The notes beneath the pieces were generated by a model. That model did not search any database and was not told the origin of the DNA. It worked only from the letters and a program-made list of their open reading frames with translations. Shown here piece by piece: positions 60,086 through 64,000 of a stretch of DNA of 64,000 nucleotides. Source of the DNA: Apostichopus japonicus (lineage: Eukaryota > Echinodermata > Holothuroidea > Aspidochirotida > Stichopodidae); contig NC_092576.1 in the NCBI RefSeq assembly GCF_037975245.1, positions 40,941,611 through 41,005,610 of the forward strand, read 5' to 3'. The first letter of the stretch is position 1. The number at the start of each line of letters is the position of its first letter. The position numbers and the translations under genes are program-made.

Positions 60086-63000
60086 ATGGACGAACAATTT
60101 GGGCGAGTCGAGCTTACAAATTCAGTAAGTTCTTGGTATTTCTATTCGAAATTTGACGTTTAAGTATAAAATGGCTCGGAATTTACGTACTGCCAGTGTG
60201 TATACTAATTATACTCCTCAATTCTGACTGTTGTTGGGTGGTTACACTACAGACTTTCACATCGACAAGTTGAAGTAGCGGCAGCCTAACAATTTAACAT
60301 CTGGCCTAAACTAGGACCTAGGCATAGCTGGCTGAGTGTAGTGGGTCAGCCCTCACACTACCGTTTACAAGCAATCCTCTACTAGGTCAGCTATAAAATC
60401 ATCCCGCAAAATATGGGGCAAAGGCTATACTACCTCAAACACCAACTTATTTTTGCCAATAATGCATATTTGGGTTGTTAAACACCATTATGGAATCAGC
60501 CTGGCTTAAAACACAACTTACGATTGATGCCAGTTCTTTCGTATTATATGATTAGCTTCTCTTAAAATAGAAGAATTCTGCTGCAGAAAAGACTGTGCAT
60601 AATTTAGAGTGTTTGATTGCCCGAAATTAGTGAAACATCATAATCTTTTATATACATTGCGGACAAATCCACTGTGACATACTGTATATCAGAGGATATT
60701 TTGCTTTGAGTTACTATATATTTGATTGATTTTTTCCATCATATTTCAACAGCCTGCTGTCAACTCAGATAGTAATGAAGCTTCAGCGGGTTCAAGTTCC
60801 TCAATAAAGAAACCTAGTAGTAGCAGCAGGTATAAGTGGAGTGTTAGCTCAGTGGTTAATGCCGGTGCCTTTCAATCATAAGGTCCCCGGTTCAAGTCAC
60901 TCCAAGATTAGTGTATGTCGTCCAGTTACAGAGTTGTTGACAATTAACAATTCATAATCATGGACTTTAAATATGAATGTAAGACACTGACTTCGGTCAG
61001 CTTGCGGCTTTGATAAGCCAATGAGGCTTTTTCGTGAGTGCCTGCTTGCAGGTGGATCTAATATACATACATAATTACCAATTATGATAGATTTCCAATT
61101 AAAAAAAGTATTTGTGTTTACGCTCCAGGGTTGTAATGGTTATGAAAAACAAGTGTGTGGATTTTTTTTATTAATTGTTGAAAGGCTGTACTGGCCACTC
61201 AACCGCACATGACTGGTCCCAAAATTCAATTTTATAGCACCTAATCAATGTTGACTGCTACATGCAGTACTGTTTTGTATGGATTGTCTAATAGTCTTGT
61301 ATGGATTTTTTATGCTTTTTTGTAAACAAGCAGACTGTGTTTATTTCTTACATTTTTCCAATGTTTTCTACCATTGGAAATACAACCCCATTTACCATCA
61401 TAAATATGACATATTCCTGTTTGAGAAACAAAATCAGAGTACCATATTTTAAAAATAAATAAGTTTAGAGCTCAAATGTTGTGTGTGTGCTATGCACTGA
61501 TAGAGGTATGCTAGAAATGATTTCCAGCAAAATCTACAGTAAGATGGTTCATCTATGATTGTCAGAAAATTGGACCAGCTTTGAGGATTTTGTAATGAAA
61601 AACAAGGAAAGAACCATTCTAATTTTTGACAAAGATAAAGAATACTTATAGGTTTGATGCATATCAGACATTTTGTTTTCGAGAAATCAAGTTAAAATTG
61701 ATCTCTATTGGGCTGTAATATAATATTAAATAAATCTCAAAATACACTTCTAAATCTATTTCAGGACTTTCATGAAATGGACAGAGGCAAAAGATATAAT
61801 TCTTTGCAAGGAAGTTGCCTTGCAAAACCCATTTCAGTTCCGAAGGGGCAGTCTAGAAAGAGGCAAGGTGTGGTCTGGAGTGGCCACCGAATTGAGAAAA
61901 CAGTCCTTTAAGGTGGACCAAAGGGCTGTCAGAGACAGGTATGTTAAGGAGGCTAGAAGCTAAATTCATGCTCTACAATACCGTAGAGGAAAAAGAAAAA
62001 TCCTCCCAGCATACTAAATAATTACATTTTCCCAAAAAATTGGGATTTGAATTGGTGGTGCTGGTGGTTCCTATGTAATTTATGTTTCACTTTTTACCTT
62101 CCATTGCATTCTTTCCTATATACTGTACTGTCATGTAGCTCACAACCCTCATATAGCCCTCAGAGCCCTCATAAGTTTGTGTTTGTACCAAGACGAACAT
62201 ATTTGCCTTCCATTTTCACGACAATTTCTTAACTTAAGACTATAATTTGGTTTAACCCCAGTAATTTCAGTGGTTCCGTTTCATGTACAGACAAGTGCGA
62301 GACGAGACGTAGGTGATGTTTAGCACGTATCGCAAGGGTAGACCCGTCTGGATTCTTTGATTGCATCATTGGTTTTTTTTTTCCATAGGTCATGAATATT
62401 CATTGTTAAAAGTGTACAAGATATATAGGGGGCGTGGCCAGAAAGAGATTGTTATCTTTTGAGCCAATCAGAGGGTTTGTTTACCTTTTGACCAGGGACT
62501 TTTTTTATGGGATGGGTTCCTCTGGGCGATTCACTTATTCTTTCGATTCAATACATTCCTAATTTGGTTTTTCATTCTAATCATAGGTACAACAGCCTCA
62601 AGAATAAGGTGCAGAAGAACAACTCTCAAGATAAGAGGGCTTCAGGCATTAGCCCTGAGGAAACGGAAAGCCAAAGGGAGTTGAGGGTGCTTCTGGAAGA
62701 CTTGGCCAACCAAGAAGATGATGCAGAGCTTCTCCCCAAGACCAATGCTAGTGAAGAGGAGCAGAGGCGCCTCGATGGACAAGAGGTCCAGAAGAGGGCC
62801 TGTGAATCGTTTGTGGAGACAAGGAAGAGGTGAGAGACTCATATTACCTCAAATGGGGTTGGTTGGTTGGTATACCGGTATTCAGAAAAAAAAGTTTTCA
62901 ATATTTGACCTCAGCTGAATTTGCAAAGTATTACAGGGGTTGAACCCTGCATCTTTTGTTTACAAGCAGTGTCACATACATACAGATAAACACATGTGCA

Positions 63001-63421
63001 CACACACAAGCATGATTGCATGGATTCATTCTGTCTCAAAAATTGGTTGCCAGGTCTGTCATATTGAAGAAATTCATGATGTACCTTTATCTTGTTTTGT
63101 CATAGGCATTTTGCAGATAAAGAAAATATGCCAAGAAAAAGAAACAGTGGGAGTGATGCTCTTCAGTTTTTGCATCAAAAGATGGAGTTGGAAAGAGAGA
63201 TGAGGAAGGAAGAGCTCGCCATGAGAAGAGCAGAGGTGAAGAGGGACGAAGCTGAAAGAGATCGACGATTTGAACTCTTTCAACAACAGCAACAGCAGAC
63301 ACAGCAACAATTTATGCAGCAACAACAACAAATGCAGCAACACCTCGCACAACAACAGCAGCAGATGCAAAACATGCTAATGATGTTCATGCAATCGATG
63401 AAGGGTAATAATAAACAATAA
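60086..63421 (+). CDS. Myb/SANT-like DNA-binding protein with Gln-rich coiled-coil tail (complete, 282 aa)
   Basis: Exons 60086-60124, 60753-60829, 61765-61938, 62587-62829 and 63106-63421 (TAA). Phases 0, 2, 2, 2 match at every junction. Residues about 40-100 hold a Trp-containing helical domain (TFMKWTEAKDIILCKEVALQ, then KVWSGVATEL and VDQRAVRDRY). This is the pattern of the Myb/SANT-like 'W..ED..LL.E ... G..W..IA..L ... RAVRDR' family. An acidic middle (LANQEDDAELLP) and a charged heptad-like region (MELEREMRKEELAMRRAEVK) follow, and it ends in a Gln/Met-rich tail. Related proteins are multicopy in several invertebrate genomes and resemble the accessory DNA-binding proteins of Harbinger-type transposons. 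Whether this copy is a host gene or element-derived is open. Its spliced, intact structure and promoter favour a host gene. Confidence 0.82.
60838..61075 (+). mobile_element. tRNA-derived SINE, copy 2
   Basis: Head with A box TTAGCTCAGTGG and B box GGTTCAAGTCA (60889-60899), followed by the same body as 4718-4963, ending near ATACATACATAATTA. It begins eight bases after the donor of the second Myb/SANT-like exon (60829/60830), so it directly abuts a 5' splice site. The anticodon region has an eight-base loop, unlike a functional tRNA. Confidence 0.82.
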
Positions 63422-64000
63422 GTTCCCACCTCCTACCAATGTCCCCAAAACAAGTTTGTACAAAATTGCTCATAAATGGTTTAACTCAGATGACCTCTCC
63501 CAAAACAATAGGGATCATATACTCATTATTCCAAGTATGAACTTTGCATGGTTGACTTATTGTGTTTTCAACAGAAAATACCTAAATTTCACAAAATGTC
63601 AATTTTTGAAGCAAATTGAGCTCATGTCATATATCTGTAATTAAAGCACCATAAACATGCATGTAAATTAAAAATAAAATGAAAGACAATCAAGAAATAT
63701 ACAAAATGCAGCATTTTCCCATTTTTCTGAGATTTATTAATGTTTGATTATTCAAAAATACATTTTAAAGTGATTGTCTGTGTTTCAGTGCTATGATACA
63801 CTTCTCTCAATCAAAATGGATATCCTACTATATGTTTGACTGTTATTTGTGAATGGGGTAGGGAAATGTTTTCGAGCAAAACGGTCATGTGATCCAATGT
63901 CACCAAAGATCAATTAGTGGTTAAAAACTAGTATTTTGAATCATTATATTCACCAAAGGTTGGAAACGGGTCATATTTTGAGACAAGTTGTGAATTGGGT
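63422..64000. other. 3' UTR and downstream sequence of the Myb/SANT-like gene
   Basis: AATAAA at 63673-63678, about 250 bases after the stop, is the likely poly(A) signal. No further gene is seen before the window ends. Confidence 0.55.

Noticed and set aside
60838-60907. Functional tRNA gene
   Set aside because: The head has an abnormal anticodon loop and is joined to a conserved SINE body shared with 4718-4963.

Overview
The window is animal nuclear DNA: A+T-rich, split genes with GT-AG introns, tRNA-headed SINEs, and many short non-autonomous DNA transposons. Gene content (a NACHT NTPase of the kind expanded in echinoderms and other invertebrate deuterostomes, a C2H2 zinc-finger gene, and a Myb/SANT-like gene with a Gln-rich tail) together with many G/C-tract MITEs suggests a marine invertebrate deuterostome. 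Echinoderm, perhaps a sea cucumber, is my best guess. That assignment rests on family knowledge and no search was run. All exon models below come from splice-site consensus, reading-frame continuity and phase matching by eye.

Layout. (1) 1-7092, + strand: the 3' part of a gene for a membrane-anchored NACHT protein. It runs transmembrane exon, basic exon, 25-nt microexon, 1.5-kb NACHT exon, then five small C-terminal exons. Its introns hold an exon-tail tandem repeat, a SINE and a dispersed ~160-bp repeat. (2) 7093-16700: no gene I can support. It contains SINE-like, hAT-MITE, gypsy-integrase and low-complexity remnants. (3) 16742/19255-48703, + strand: a C2H2 zinc-finger gene. Three small phase-1 exons, each carrying a Lys-x-Glu acidic motif, precede one large exon with six canonical fingers. 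The 24.4-kb intron before the finger exon is almost entirely a ~23.3-kb minisatellite of 62/72-bp units. It starts exactly at the 5' splice site of the preceding exon, and nearly every unit repeats that splice donor (roughly 365 copies). Past the stop codon, the last-finger segment is repeated about seven more times. (4) 48704-60000: mostly intergenic. It has a probable minus-strand terminal exon (50906-51064), a small minus-strand single-pass membrane protein ORF (54911-55180), a U2-snRNA-headed repeat, a hammerhead-like repeat end, two TIR elements and a long foldback. (5) 60086-63421, + strand: an apparently complete five-exon Myb/SANT-like gene with NRF1- and CRE-type promoter motifs and a SINE immediately after its second exon.

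The strongest novelty is a pattern. Three independent tandem arrays in two genes each start from an exon end: the NACHT exon tail plus donor (6 copies), the zinc-finger gene donor (about 365 copies), and the last-finger tail plus stop (about 7 extra copies). The large donor array is a natural candidate for decoy 5' splice sites, U1 snRNP loading or recursive splicing. The sequence alone cannot say whether any of these happen.
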